The notes under the pieces are model-generated. The model searched no databases. It had not been told where the DNA came from and saw only the letters and a list, made by a program, of their open reading frames with translations. Of a stretch of DNA of 64,000 nucleotides, positions 1-11,246 are shown one piece after another; position 1 is the stretch's first letter; every line of letters begins with the position of its first letter. The stretch lies in assembly GCA_030248195.1 (NCBI GenBank), contig JASAND010020555.1, positions 1 through 64,000 of the forward strand, read 5' to 3'. Origin of the DNA: Trissonchulus latispiculum. Lineage: Eukaryota; Nematoda; Enoplea; Enoplida; Ironidae. The translations under genes were made by a program, and so were the position numbers.

Positions 1-1718
1 CTTTAGGCTGGATACGCAACCTCGACTGGAGATAGTTCCAGGCCAACCTCGACAAGCCTCGCCAATTAGAATATGCCAGATGACGTGAAACTTAAGACTC
101 AACCCCAACTACGGCCAGATTCTAACCCCAAATATTTCCTAGGGAGCACCTACCTACCGAACTAAACAATCTAAAACCTAGCTAAAATACACTAGGTCAA
201 ATGGCCGTATTACAATATTTTAATATAAAGACTGGAGGGGAGGGTTGTATAGTTGACAAAAAACCTGATGCACTTACAGTTGGATTCCAAGAATAGGCGT
301 AGAAGTACAGATATTGGCAGGCAAATAGACCATAAAATATAGCATATAAAATATCAAGTGCCCCGATAGCCGATATTTAGGTGTCCCCCACCCAGCCTAT
401 CACCAGATTGGGTGGTCTTTACTAGTTTAACCCGACGTTCAAGACACTAGGGGACCCAAAAATGCGATACAGAAAACAGGAAATAACATGAAATTTTAGC
501 CAGAGAGAAACTGAAAATTGACCGACTGCACACGACAAGCGCTAAACTAAGACTGACTGGGCTTTTTGAAATAATGAGAGAACGTGCAATCACGCGATCA
601 CACGTGACTTGCCCAGCCAATCAAATTTTGACAAAGTTTTGAAATAGAATTTTGGGCGTTACCAAGGAAATGCATGATCTATCTTTGCAAAAACACAGGC
701 AATTACAACATTTCAAATACACTATATGAACTATCGGGGCAATTTCAATAAAAACGAGATGCACAAGTTCGGGCTAATTTTGAATGGAGAATCTTTTTAA
801 ACAATAATAAAATATGACAGTAGGGCGTCACCGCCCTACTGTACACCACTCGTGGTATTATAGACTCTTGAACATAGTGAATGCTTTAAAAATAAGAGAA
901 AAGTAGATTTTTGCATAGAATTAGAGGTTAATAGGTTAATAACTCAAACTTTTGCGGTCAGAAAATTTGCTTGCGGGTTGATGTGGGTGTGGGCGATCGC
1001 GGTCACGACGTCTGCGGTCGCGGACGCAAAAAATGTGACCATGTCCAACTGTGTGAGTGTCTTACTCTTCCTATTACAAACTCTTGATAATACCATAACA
1101 ACATTGCTTTGATCCCACTATTGAGGTTGCCGAAAGCTTCCCCAACCAGAACGACACAAACAGGCAAGTGGGGGTTCACTTGGGCACCTCATGCCCACAG
1201 CGCCCTAAAGCGATAAGAAATATCTGAGAGTACTGCTGGTAGCTGGCAAACTTACTAACATCTGGATGAAGGTACATTCCACAGATAGTCATCATTGGAG
1301 TTGTCACTTCTGGCTTCGGGCTGCGAATCCGAAAATAAGCGCAGGCACCTCATAACCTTCTGAGGTTTTTTCCGGGGTCATTCCTTTTACTTTACCTATA
1401 AATTTCTATTATTTCATGTCTTGACATGCATAGATCAACAACAAACGGCTTGCTACATTGAGCCGCAAAACATATCCTGTTTTAATTTTAAATATAAAGT
1501 ATAGCTTCAGATGAATAGCAATATGCTATAAACAAGTACAACCACATGACTCTAACATATAAATGTAAACAATATCACAAAAAGAACGGAAAACATTCGA
1601 TACATTAATAGTTCAGGTAATTAACTAAATAGTAAAATTAGTATATTCGATATTTTCACAAAACAGAGTCTTTCTATGCTATGCTGGTGACGCTGTAGAA
1701 TGATCGTAAATGGCTGCT
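1..1718. other. Gene-free AT-rich sequence
   Basis: I see no supported gene here. Reading frames are short and lack splice context. It lies just 3' of the minus-strand exon ending at 1719, so part of it is probably 3' UTR and downstream flank of that gene. An ATTAAA-type signal on the minus strand near 1480 is possible but not compelling. Confidence 0.4.
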
Positions 1719-1985
1719 TTATGGAACCTTTGGGGCAATTCCATGTCTTTCCTTAACTGTCATTAACTTCCCATATCGTTCTGATTTTTCTGAAACTTTC
1801 TCTGATACTTCCTTTGCTGTTTTTACAGAAGTTTTCATGTCCCCTTTTGCCTCCTTCATGAACTTTGAATCCTTTATGTTCTTGGCTTTCGATGTTTCCT
1901 TATCCTTTTTAACAGCTGGAGTTGATTTTTTTAAGTTCTTTATTTTTGAGGGCTCGTCCTTTTTAGCCGGTGGTCCTTCATGCAC
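1719..1985 (-). CDS. Lysine-rich C-terminal exon of a putative membrane protein
   Basis: This is an 88-codon open frame ending in a stop, with about a quarter of residues lysine and several Ser/Thr, so it would be a highly basic, probably disordered tail. It has no methionine start of its own. Immediately upstream on the minus strand is a good acceptor (pyrimidine-rich tract ending TTTTCAG), so it reads as a terminal exon entered in phase 0. The nearest upstream exon candidate, at 5595-5710, encodes a transmembrane segment and ends in phase 0 at a GTAAGA donor, so the two can be joined without breaking frame. The tail would then be cytoplasmic. I do not recognise the family. The intron would be about 3.6 kb and full of transposons. 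Confidence 0.5.
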   Translation of the reverse strand: MHEGPPAKKDEPSKIKNLKKSTPAVKKDKETSKAKNIKDSKFMKEAKGDMKTSVKTAKEVSEKVSEKSERYGKLMTVKERHGIAPKVP

Positions 1986-2552
1986 CTGAAAAGTTAGACA
2001 ACTTAGAGCTCACGATAGTTGTTGTTATTTGTTACTAGGAAATTTAAATTGCCCCTATACCCAATTCAGCCGACGAACCACATACTGAAGTCAAAGAAAC
2101 ATACCAAAATAGTTCAATGCAGTAGAAGTTATTGACGCCGCCATTGACTATGCTTTTTATGCACTATTCCTGGCTTAGAGGCCTGCATGGGCCGAATTTT
2201 CAGTGGGTTGTTATATGAAACTCTGTTTTTCGAGAAAATGACTTTTTCGAGTTTTTAATGTGTTTATAACGGAACGTGTTTTTAAACACACCGTGTAGTC
2301 TTGGTGTGGTTGTGTCGTGCTGCAGAAGAAACCAAATAAATATTACATACTGCTTTGTATGTACATTTTAGAAAGCTGGAGCGCTATAGCATCAAAGAAG
2401 AGGTTAATTAATATTTGCTAGACAGCCACAGTGGCAGCATTAAATATTTTAGTTTTATTAAATCAATTTGTCTTTTGCAAAGTTCACATTTCTTATGAGA
2501 AATAGTCTAAAATTGTAAGAATTATATAGAATTAGAAACACAGGTTTTGCAG

Positions 2553-4274
2553 CAGAGATGGACGCGGATCACCGGGTCACCGGGTCAGTTCGGGTCACTT
2601 TTTGGACCAGACCGGGTCACCGGGTCAAGAGCATCAACCCGGTCTTGACCCGGTTTTCTGAATTTACCTCAAATTGTAGAAATTTTTGGCTTACCGAACT
2701 AAAACTTTAGCTTAAGGTGGTGGTATCCTTTTGTGCAGTGCTTTTGTGGTGATTTTTTTGAAACGCTATAACTTTCGCAATTTTGGGAGTTGCAAAGAGC
2801 TACATCGTTTTAAAGCTTATTATCTGCGCATTCACATGCGCTTACAGAACTGGCAAAATTAGCAAAAAATAGCAGAAATTTTCTGATATGCTGACATCTA
2901 ACAGGATGAATATAGATCAAAAGTTTTTGAACATCGATTTCTCAAAACTGAAGAATCGGCCAAAACTTCTTTTTGTGCCAGGATATGAAGGACATATGGG
3001 CCGAGGGACGTTTTTTTGGATTTGGCTCAGAAGGTCTTAACGGTCGAGAAAATCGGCCAAATGCACAATAACACGAAATTTCGCAACTTCGCATTGAGTT
3101 TTCTTGCTACTCAATAAGTTTTAGCCCAAACCAAGAAAAAAGTCCCTCCGCAGAAGTGCGAATTTCGATTCTGCCGAAAATCTCCGGAATCCGTCGAGTA
3201 GTTGTTGAGAAATCGATGTTCGAAACAAAATAATCGCAGTTTTGCCGAAATGGTGTTTCGGCCAAATCTCTAGCTGAAAGCAATAAAGTCCGGCTAATAG
3301 GCATTCATAAAATGTGCATTTGGACGCTGTATCGATTGAGTATAACTAAGCCAATTTTGTCCTTAACATGTGGCAGTAATTTTGAAAAAACTGATTTCCT
3401 CGAAAATGGCCATTTTTTGACCCTAAAAACAGTTTTTTGCTTATACTGACTTAACCACTGGAGATAGCTCAAAGGTTGTAAAGAGCAAAAATGTTCAGTT
3501 TCGTGTCCTCTTTCCAGCCATACCAACCAATCCCGTGTCTTGGCTACCTACTGGGAGCCTAAGGCCAAAAACCAAAACTTTCTTATCTTTTGGCCTAAAA
3601 ACACGGGACTGGTCCTAAAATGTTAAAGAGCACGGAAATAGGTTATTTCGTAAGTTTTAGCCCTTTCCGTAAAGGATTAAAGCCGTAGGAGTCAAAAATC
3701 CCCGAAAGGAAACCAGCACCTTAAATTTTTGTTCGATGTGCAATATTAATTTTCTTTTTCCTTATATTTTAGTCTTGAACATTTTCGCAATTTGAGGTTA
3801 TTTGAATCTGTCAATCTCTGGCTGATTATTGTTTAGCCTTATCAGGTTCATGATTGTTGCATAAATCTGTCCAGTACTATATAGTTTGCAGATTATTTTC
3901 GCAACCAAGGTAAATGTTGAACCAAGGTAAATAAGTGAACAATTTAATTAATTTAACGCAATGCGCAATAAAAACCAAATTTTTAACGTACTCATACGAC
4001 CCTGCAAAATTTCGCTGGCGGATAAATTATTGGCTTTACAAACCCATTTCTGCATAAATTTAGAAAATGCAAGAGATAATTAGATAATTTTAAAAAAAAC
4101 CTAGAGCAAACATATGGTCGGGGTGGTGACGGAACATGGAAGCCAAAATTTTAGCTTTCTAAGGCAAAATAAAAAAATTTTGCAGATTTTTGTATTTTCT
4201 GCAAAACCGGGTCACCGGGTCAGGCTCGACCGGGTCACCGAGTCAAGCCTAAATGACCCGGTTCCATCCCACTG
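2553..4274. mobile_element. hAT-like element with repeated GGGTCAC words at both ends
   Basis: The left end begins CAGAGATGGA and the right end, read inverted, begins CAGTGGGATGGA, the CAGNGRTGG-type terminus of hAT elements. Just inside both ends, copies of a GGGTCACC word repeat in direct and inverted orientation (about 2575-2655 and 4205-4262). The flanking 8 bp match only partly (GTTTTGCA versus GCTTGGAA), as expected for an old target duplication. No transposase frame is visible, so it is non-autonomous. A second element (2712-3724) sits inside it. Both lie in the intron proposed between the exons at 1719 and 5595. Confidence 0.5.
2712..3724. mobile_element. TTAA-flanked TIR element, family A, copy 1
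   Basis: A roughly 1-kb element opens with TTAAGGTGGTGGTATCCTTT and closes with the inverted form ending CAGCACCTTAA. Related copies occur at 39389-40417 (inverted) and within 40414-42092. The short frames inside it (3107-3304, 3305-3526) do not look like conserved protein. It is inserted in the hAT-like element at 2553-4274. TTAA at both borders suggests a TTAA-targeting, piggyBac-like insertion mechanism, but no transposase is present to prove the superfamily. Confidence 0.6.
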
Positions 4275-4759
4275 CGCTTGGAAAAATTAAGGAAACACAA
4301 TTTTGCCAAAGGTGCAAAATGTTTTCTACAAAAACCTTTCTGAAGAAATTAGTTGAACTCTTTGTCCCAGAAACTTAAAATTTTGGTGTATGTTTAAGAG
4401 TGTGTCTAAGTAAAATAATGTTTTTCTTTGAAAAATTGTGCAGTATATATATTTGGTCAGTATTCATTCACAGTAAAGCAAAAATACACTTTTCCCAATA
4501 TTTTATATCATTCTAACTCACAGTTTGATATTCGAATGGTGTAACCGCTAAATGAATTAAGGATTAATAAAGTGCCAACGTCAAATGCTATGTTACATAT
4601 TATCCATAGCATGAAAATGCTGAAATTGCATAAGTAGCTGCTGAAAACCAGTGTTAATGTGAACTAAACATGTTGACGGCAATCACACACAAGTCTTTGA
4701 ACCTAAAAATTTGAGTTATTATATTCTAGTAAAAGCTTGCAAAACCTCACTACTGGCAG

Positions 4760-4866
4760 AACAGTCGGTCTGAAGGCCGGTCCGGCTCGTGAGGTTCGCC
4801 CCGTGTACCTTAGTGGTCGGCCTGCTCGGCCCGGCCCATAGGCCGGCCGGGCCACGGGCCGTTTAA
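4760..4866. repeat. GC-rich block of GGCCGG/CGGCCC words
   Basis: About 100 bp is strongly GC-rich in AT-rich surroundings and contains many overlapping GGCC, CGGCCCGG and TCGGCC words in both orientations. It resembles the subterminal ends of the hAT-like elements elsewhere in the window (2553, 50865, 54444). I could not identify a complete element or a target duplication, so it may be an isolated end or remnant. Confidence 0.35.
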
Positions 4867-5230
4867 GTTGATTATGAAAGTCCAAGTCTTGTGATAAAGC
4901 CCCTATGCACGTTTACCACACTGCGTGTCTAGCTCCGAAGAGTTATACGTGTTCTGGAGACATAGTTACACACAGAATAGCGTATAGTAGCCGGTTACAC
5001 TGAGGCGTAGCCAGATAAAAGGATCTCTAGCAGACCTTTTGTAGCGAGGTGCAGCAGGAAAGATCTTTCTTGTTCATTTAAATTAGGAGCCAACATTTCT
5101 CCACTGTTACTACAATCGTACATGGTGGTAAACTATGCGACGACCTTGCTTCAGTTGTGGATTATTCTCACGAGCGTACAGAAAAGGGAGTGCTCACATC
5201 GAAAATCACAGTGTAACAGCGGACGCACTA

Positions 5231-5563
5231 CAGGCTTGGGACTTGGGAGTCTCGGTCTCGATCTCGGTCTCGCCCAAAAGCCGAGACCGAGACTTTTGGG
5301 TGAACGAGACCGAGGCCGAGACCGATACCGAGACTCTCTAGTCTCTCAATTTTTAGAAAACTTTAAATTTCAGCAAAAATCTTAAATCAACTAATGTACA
5401 AATGTAAAATTAACTGACGAGGTGCAGAAACCGTGTTTATGTGTTAAAGTCCCTAATACTGGGTCGAAGCCTCGAAAACTGGAAGAAATTAAGTTCAAGC
5501 TTAAAATCACTAGTCTCGGTCTCGGTATCGGTATCGGTGAAATCTCGGTTTCGCCCAACCCTG
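5231..5563. mobile_element. hAT MITE, 333 bp, with perfect 8-bp target duplication
   Basis: The element begins CAGGCTTGGG and ends with the near inverse CCCAACCCTG, and is flanked by a perfect 8-bp duplication ACGCACTA (5223-5230 and 5564-5571). An 8-bp duplication with a CAGG-type terminus indicates the hAT superfamily. Inside are arrays of GGTCTC/GAGACC words (5255-5340, 5510-5545). It lies on the intron side of the minus-strand exon at 5595-5710, about 30 bp from that exon's donor. The overlapping short frames are by-products of the repeats. Confidence 0.8.
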
Positions 5564-5594
5564 ACGCACTATGCCAATATTTGGCAACTCTTAC

Positions 5595-5710
5595 CGTTCT
5601 GCGCTTTCTCCGCCATTTTCTTAACAGGAAGAATATTAGGATTAGCATTACAATGGCAAGAATGATACCAAGAACAACTGCCACTGCAACGGCAGCATTA
5701 CTTTGGTCTT
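5595..5710 (-). CDS. Transmembrane exon of a putative single-pass membrane protein
   Basis: The 116-bp exon starts after an acceptor reading CAATTTTGCAG (phase 1) and ends in phase 0 at a GTAAGAG donor. It encodes a few acidic/polar residues (EDQSN), then about 22 hydrophobic residues rich in Ala, Val, Ile and Leu, then a strongly basic stop-transfer stretch (RKWRRKRR). This is the layout of a type I membrane protein's membrane exon, and phase-1 entry is usual after extracellular modules. Phase 0 matches the lysine-rich terminal exon at 1719-1985. Ectodomain exons should lie at higher coordinates on the minus strand, but I could not identify them. Family unknown. Confidence 0.5.
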
Positions 5711-7309
5711 CTGCAAAATTGACATTCATGAGTTTTACTGGTAGAAGTACATAGTAAATGCAAGTGCAGGTTTTGCGGGTTATGTTTACAAGTGCATTAT
5801 GCTTAATTAAGGCTTAATTGTTCCACCTCAGCATGATGTCTCGACAAAGGTTATCACGGGGGAGGTTGGAGATCCCTTCCCCCATAATATGAGCTAAAGG
5901 TAAGTAGTGGATTTGGAAGAGTGCTAACAAGGCGAAACTAATTAACGGTAAGCAACTAAGAGCTAAAATTTGCATTTTTGAAATTTTCAGGCCAAGACCT
6001 TTCGAATGCTGAGAAACTTGCCGGAAAAAATAAATTCTGAAAAAATCTACTTTCTCATATGGGTTTAAAAGTGGCGATTTTCTCTGCATTCAGCATGATT
6101 TTTGTCCATCTTTGTTTAAATAGATTTTTCGAAAAATTTTCGATAACATTTTTTGGTTATCAAGTCAATGGTACCAAGAGGGCATAATTAGTTTATTAGA
6201 TGAAGACTATAATATACTAGATGAAGAGTAAGCCACTAGAGGTGTCCTCTTCTTGGCATTGCGTAACGGTGTCCGACTACAACACGCGAATGCTCACCCG
6301 TTTGGTCGACCAAATTGACAGCACATACCCCCTCCGTTTGGTGGGGGGGGGGGTAGCTGAAAAGGTCCCCGATTAGAGGGGGGGTAGCCGATAGCCAATC
6401 AGATTGCAGAGGCCCCCTCCCCTTTTGGTGGGGAGAATTTGAACAGAGGATTGCGGTAGTTTCACTGCATTTCTAAAATGGGTCCCCGTTTGGTGGGGGT
6501 GTGTGTGTAGTACCACTACCGGGATGGACTTTGAACCGATACTGTGAACTATAAACGTAATCAATCGGATTGTAATTATTTGTTCAATATCATGTTCTGC
6601 ATCAAATGAGTTTGCTTACTGCGTTGCGGGGTTTGGCTTGTTGTCTACACAGGTGGAATTGTATTAAAAGCTTGGAATGTAAACATCTCCTTCAGTCCAC
6701 TATAAATTCATTTGAAGTTTGTTTCAATTGAAAATTTATTAAATTATACGCTCACGCCGTTTTTTAGTTTTTCGCAAATGCATTTTCGATTTTTAACTCA
6801 TTTTGAGATGTTTTAAATTCTTAATCTTGCCTACTACTGGGTTTTTTGAAAATCAAAGAAAACGGCCTGAGCGTATGCAGATATAAAACATATCTGCTAA
6901 ACTTGGTCAAGTTTGGTTGAAGCAGTGACAAGAAAATCAACAACTTTTCATTGTTTGCTTTGGTTTTAGGAATTATAGCTATGGTTTCAATCAGCTGCAA
7001 AGTGCTTTTGTTAAATAATACACATACGTAACACAATGGCGATCTCTAAAACACAATAGTTTTAATTTTCGTATAAAATGGTCTTACATTACATTGATTG
7101 AGTAATCGATCAACGTAAATAAGCCATATGTAAAATCATCTGGAACTTTTCATAGAAACCAGTTACAGATGAGATATGCACTCCATTATACAGCCCGGTT
7201 TGTGCTCTTTCACATGGCAGAGTAAAATTTAATACATAAAGCTTAAAATATTTTTAATTGCGCTTGCGCAAAGCCACAATGGTAGCTAGCCAATTACGCG
7301 CTCTCTCAC
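5711..7309. other. Intron or intergenic sequence, no gene seen
   Basis: Apart from the G-run repeat at 6327-6505, I see only AT-rich sequence with short, unsupported frames. If the membrane exon at 5595-5710 has upstream exons, this stretch is intronic. Confidence 0.35.
6327..6505. repeat. Short G-run repeat (CCGTTTGGTGGGGG unit, three copies)
   Basis: The unit CCGTTTGGTGGGGG or a close variant recurs near 6334, 6420 (as CCTTTTGGTGGGG) and 6485, interspersed with further G runs. The longest is 11 consecutive G (6343-6353). The plus strand could form a G-quadruplex. Not coding. Confidence 0.5.
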
Positions 7310-8045
7310 TCTTAAAAAGACTCCTGTAGAAACTACAGGAATTCTTGTAGTTCAAAAGTGCTCCTGTGCGGTCAGTCACTAGCGGAACTTCCTGTATTTT
7401 CCACAAAAGTAACTTTTGTATTTTCTACCGGTCTCTCGAATAGTAAAAATTACAGGAATTTTCTGTAGAAAATACTAAGGAAACCTGTAATTTTTATTAT
7501 AGGAGTTTCCTGTAGAAAATACTAAAGAAACCTGTAGTTTTGTTTGACTTTTTTGTCAATCCTAAATCAGATACCAAACCTGTAGTTTTTACAAGAGAAA
7601 GCCTGTAAATTTTACTGGAGCGACCTGTTTTAATGGAAAAGGGGGGCAGGTGCAGGGGGGCGGCCTATCCCAAAATATTTTCGGCAGGGAGCGGCCGTTA
7701 CAAAAAAATCAACCACTGGGTGTTGAAAGACTGAAAATTTGAAAATATTCAAAAAATTTCAGTCTTCAGAAATTATGACCACTGTCGCCCTTATATACTC
7801 AGATTGCGTTATCAGCGTATCGAGTACTTTCCTGTAGGGTAAACCTGTAAACCAGTGAAAACTACAGGTTTCATTTGTATTGAATACTAGTCTAACTTGT
7901 AATCCATTATACCAAAGTATATCCGGTAAATACTACCAAGGACGACCTGTAGAAAGTACAAGAGTTAACCTGTATTTTCTACAAAAGCTTTTGTATTTAT
8001 CATCAACAAAAGTGATTCCTGTAGTTTCTACTGGAACATACATGG
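7310..8045. repeat. Block of dispersed CCTGTAGAAAATAC words in both orientations
   Basis: The word CCTGTAGAAA(A/G)TAC, or CCTGTAGTTT, recurs many times (near 7323, 7463, 7509, 7531, 7580, 7950, 8020). Its inverse GTATTTTCTAC occurs near 7414 and 7972. The spacing is irregular, so this is not a simple tandem array. It looks like a non-autonomous element built of many short, possibly protein-binding repeats with imperfect inverted symmetry. The long minus-strand frame across it is not protein-like. Confidence 0.45.
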
Positions 8046-8149
8046 GCAATGGATTTGACCGTGGCCTATACAGCCAAAGAAAATTTTGCGCGGGGGTCAA
8101 AAATTTCCAAGTGTAAGTTGTAGCACTGCCAGGAGTGCTCTCAGAGATT

Positions 8150-8245
8150 TGTACGCACACTAGCAGGCGAAGCTCCGAGTGAAGGGCACGAGTGCGCGAA
8201 GCGCACGAGTGCCCTTCACGAGGGCTTCGCCTGCAAGTGAGCTCA
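8150..8245. repeat. Large imperfect palindrome around AGTGAAGGGCACGAGTGCG
   Basis: The arms contain GCAGGCGAAGC / GCTTCGCCTGC and GTGAAGGGCACGAGTGCG / CGCACGAGTGCCCTTCAC, nearly symmetric about 8200. On either strand it would form a stable hairpin. It is flanked by the CTGTAG-rich block and may be part of the same transposon. Confidence 0.5.
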
Positions 8246-8504
8246 CAAATTTCTGTGAGCACAGCAAGCAGTGCTACAACTGGCTTGTAATATGGCTCAA
8301 AAAGATAGAAGACTTTGTGTCTTCTGTATGTCATGTCTTGAAAGACTGACATCTCTTCTGAAATTTCAGACGTATATGTACTATCCAACCTAATTTGCAT
8401 ATTTCTCTTGGTGGAAAGTATATAAGCAGGAGAAATTCTGGATCAGTGCAGTCAGTTCTGCTGGCTGTGAGCAGCCTCGCTGCATACTCCGAAAGGAGAG
8501 CAGC

Positions 8505-8605
8505 GAAGGCTAACCGTGCAGTACAATTGTACTGCACGCTACACCGTGCAGTACAAATGTACTGCACGGTGTAGCGTGCAATTCAATTGTACGAACGCGG
8601 TTGTA
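8505..8605. repeat. Nested palindromes (GTGCAGTACAATTGTACTGCAC)
   Basis: Two adjacent palindromes centred near 8526 and 8558 (arms GTGCAGTACA / TGTACTGCAC) are followed by a partial third unit. Together they form an inverted-repeat cluster of about 100 bp, probably a transposon end or foldback core. No gene is associated. Confidence 0.5.
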
Positions 8606-8974
8606 GCATGGTTCGGTTACACTGAGCCATGTTACAATTACACATGTTTATTATAATTTTGCATACATAAAACTTTATTACTTTAGCTAGAAAGCAGCAA
8701 TCGCAGCAAACAAACTGGGCCTTTTCTACCGGGGATGGGGCGGAGCGAGGGCCGCCCACTCCTTGGGTTCCCTCACTCGACCCCTTCCCTCCACTCGGCC
8801 CTACCCCCACTTTTTTGGCATTCTCCCCACTCACTCTAAGGTGCCCAGAAAATGCCGAATTTTAAATATTTTTAGTCAAAATTTTCAAAAATTTTCCGGC
8901 TTCGCTGGAATATTTTGATCAAAAACTAGTCTATTTTGGTACTCAAACTCCATTTTTGAGCAAGTTTTAACATA

Positions 8975-9690
8975 GTTATAGCAGTACTTGTAGAAAACAG
9001 GCTATTTGTACTGCAGTTTTGGCAATTTTAGACCGCTTTGGATCCCCCACTTTTTGGGTCCAGCTAAGAAAGCTGCCCGGGTGTTTTCTGTTCAAAACAC
9101 ATCTGTTAAAGGGCAACCCTTTAGCATGCACATTAAATGCTCCACAATCGCTGGAAAAACATCGGTCGCATTTGTGCAAAAACTATATTTTCAATCTTAA
9201 CAGACGCATAAATACATGTTGGGCAATGATAGATGACGCCTCAGGCGGGCTGGCTGGCCAATAGCTGGCCTCAGTGAGACCATAAAATCGACACCATTTT
9301 ACGGCTTGTGTAGAACGAGCAGTAATGGATTATTTGATTTCTTCAAAAATGACAAGCTTTTAACGCTAAAATATGAAAGTAGGCTATATCTCACGATAGA
9401 GAAAAGCTAGCTAAAAAGTTGCTTCAAAAACAAAACTGGACCTAATAATGTGATCTTTCCATTGAGCATAGTCGTAGCTATGCAGATGCTAGCCAGCTGT
9501 AAGAAGTCTGTTAAATCCATGCCGAACGGAAACTTTTCTTTCTTTTTGTTCATTTTTCGAAGCGGGACTATGCCGTGCCTGCTATAACACTAAAAGATGC
9601 AATTTTGGGAAGTTTCATCAAATTTGAACTTTATTTGGGCCATGCGCTAGCAATAGTGCCCCGAAAAGAATCAACACGCAAGAACGCAGC
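8975..9690. mobile_element. Degenerate copy of TTAA-TIR element, family B
   Basis: Several stretches match the better copies at 13732-14708 and 42089-43078: the segment around 9100-9175 (AAACACATCTGTTAAAGGGC, then CTCCACAATCGCTGGAAAA) and 9300-9420 (AATGGATTATTTGATTTCTTC). The right end near 9672 retains a decayed GAAAAGAATCA terminus. The left end is lost. It has no coding potential. Confidence 0.55.
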
Positions 9691-10069
9691 ATAAAAGTGA
9701 CTTTACCTTGACATGGGCCATTGATTTGAAAAATTGGGATTTGTTGACATATCGAAGCAAAAGGCCGGTGCGCCGAAGGCGCAAAATTTTAGGTGCTGTA
9801 GAAAGGCTCTGTAGCTCAACACTTTTATAAAGCAATCCATTAAAGTTTGCTTCTGAGTATCAGAAACTGAACCTTTGTCGTCTTTAGACGAGTTTAGAAA
9901 TATTGTTGGAAAAATATAATTGGAACAAATATTTAAAACTGCATAAAAACCAAACACTAACTCTCCTCCTAGCATTAAATTGTGATGAAGGTTTTGAATT
10001 TTGAATAAATATAATAATGAAAAGCTTTGAAAAAATTAATCTGGTAAGAAACATTCGTCCTGTTGTAAA

Positions 10070-10440
10070 AACAGTGTTGGCCCCCGCGCAGGGATGTGTT
10101 GTTCTGCGAGAGGGTTCCAACAGTGTTGACCCCCGCGCAGGGATGCATTGTTCTGCGAGAGGGTTCCAACAGTGTTGACCCCCGCGCAGGGATGCATTGT
10201 TCTGCGCGATGGTTCCAACAGTGTTGACCCTCCGCAGGCACGGGTTGCTCTGCGCAGAGGGTTCCAACACTGTTGACCCCCGCGCAGGGATGCATTGTTC
10301 CGCGCGATGGTTCCAACAGTGTTGACCCTCCGCAGGCACGGGTTGCTCTGCGCAGAGGGTTCCAACACTGTTGACCCCCGCGCAGCGACGCTTTGTTCTT
10401 CGCGAGGGTTCTAACAGTGCTGACCCCCGCGCAGGGATCT
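10070..10440. repeat. 49-bp minisatellite, about eight units
   Basis: The unit contains GGTTCCAACAGTGTTGAC, then CCCGCGCAGGGATGCATTG, then TTCTGCGCGA. The GGTTCC/GGTTCT landmarks fall at 10113, 10162, 10211, 10260, 10309, 10358 and 10407, an exact 49-bp period. Two unit subtypes alternate: one with CCCCGCGCAGGGATG, one with CCTCCGCAGGCACGG. Because 49 is not a multiple of three, the overlapping minus-strand frames are repeat artefacts. A CGCGGGGGTCAAAAA motif at the right edge also occurs near 8090. Confidence 0.85.
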
Positions 10441-11127
10441 TCTGCGCAGAGCTTCGCGCTGTGCGGGGGTCAAAAAGTTTGCTGCGCACTGCGCGGGGGT
10501 CTCGGATTCTGGCCTATACATGTATAGGCCCAGTACAGGCATTGCGCATGTGTGTACTGGAACATTTCTAAGAGTGTAACACCAAGATTTTGCCCAAAGA
10601 TGGCTTGCCAACCAAGACTTAACCTATCCAATGTTTTGTCAAGATGGCTTCATCCATGCAAAAATTACGCAGGAAACCCCGGTAGTGGTACTACCTCCTT
10701 AAATATAGAATAATGATGAACTCTTGATGGTACTTAACAATGTTATGTTATTCCGAACTTCGATCTGGTTCATACTATGTGTATTATAAGCGTGACACAT
10801 CCTCTCACGGATGACCCCCCACTGCTGCAAATTGGGTCCTGCTGAATCAAAAACTCATTGGTATGCGCCTTTTCTAAAGCATCCTAAAATTCGTGCACGT
10901 ACTGCGTGTGTTTTCGAGCTGTAATTACACACAAGCAAAGAGCGTAGTGAGCGTATCCCTGGCCCTGATTCAGTTGAGTACAAATTTACTGGGGTCACTT
11001 TGGTATAATTTGTGCGAAGAGGGGTAAGCCGTTGTCGTGCAAGGATGGGCCTCGCTTTTAATTCGCAGAGTATAACACATTTGTACTCTTACGTAGTCTT
11101 GATAAATATAGTAATGTGCACGTCACC

Positions 11128-11246
11128 CTACATACTTTGATTTCCTTCCGTATCAGTGCTTTTTAATCTATCTCCGCTTGCACTATCGGTATTGTTCTTT
11201 GTGGAAGGAGCGGCGGAAGAAACGTCATCAACAATCAAATGTGAAC
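11128..11246 (-). CDS. Possible short terminal exon, Ser/Asp-rich tail
   Basis: After a GTTTTCAG acceptor on the minus strand, a phase-1 frame of about 39 codons runs to a TAG stop. It is rich in Ser, Asp, Thr and Asn. The composition and clean acceptor suggest a C-terminal cytoplasmic tail exon, but the piece is short and no upstream exon was found. It could also be chance. It is not the same terminal exon as 1719-1985, so it would be a separate gene or an alternative end. Confidence 0.25.

Noticed and set aside
5814..6089. Minus-strand frame with a signal-peptide-like segment (MQILALSCLPLISFALLAL)
   Set aside because: No donor in a usable position follows and the frame ends in a stop, so there is no support for a first exon.
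7933..8400. 155-codon minus-strand frame
   Set aside because: It spans palindromes and CTGTAG repeat words and has no recognisable motif or exon borders.
9884..10489. 201-codon minus-strand frame with repeated units
   Set aside because: It follows the 49-bp minisatellite. As 49 is not divisible by three, the repeated peptide phrases appear in all frames by turns.
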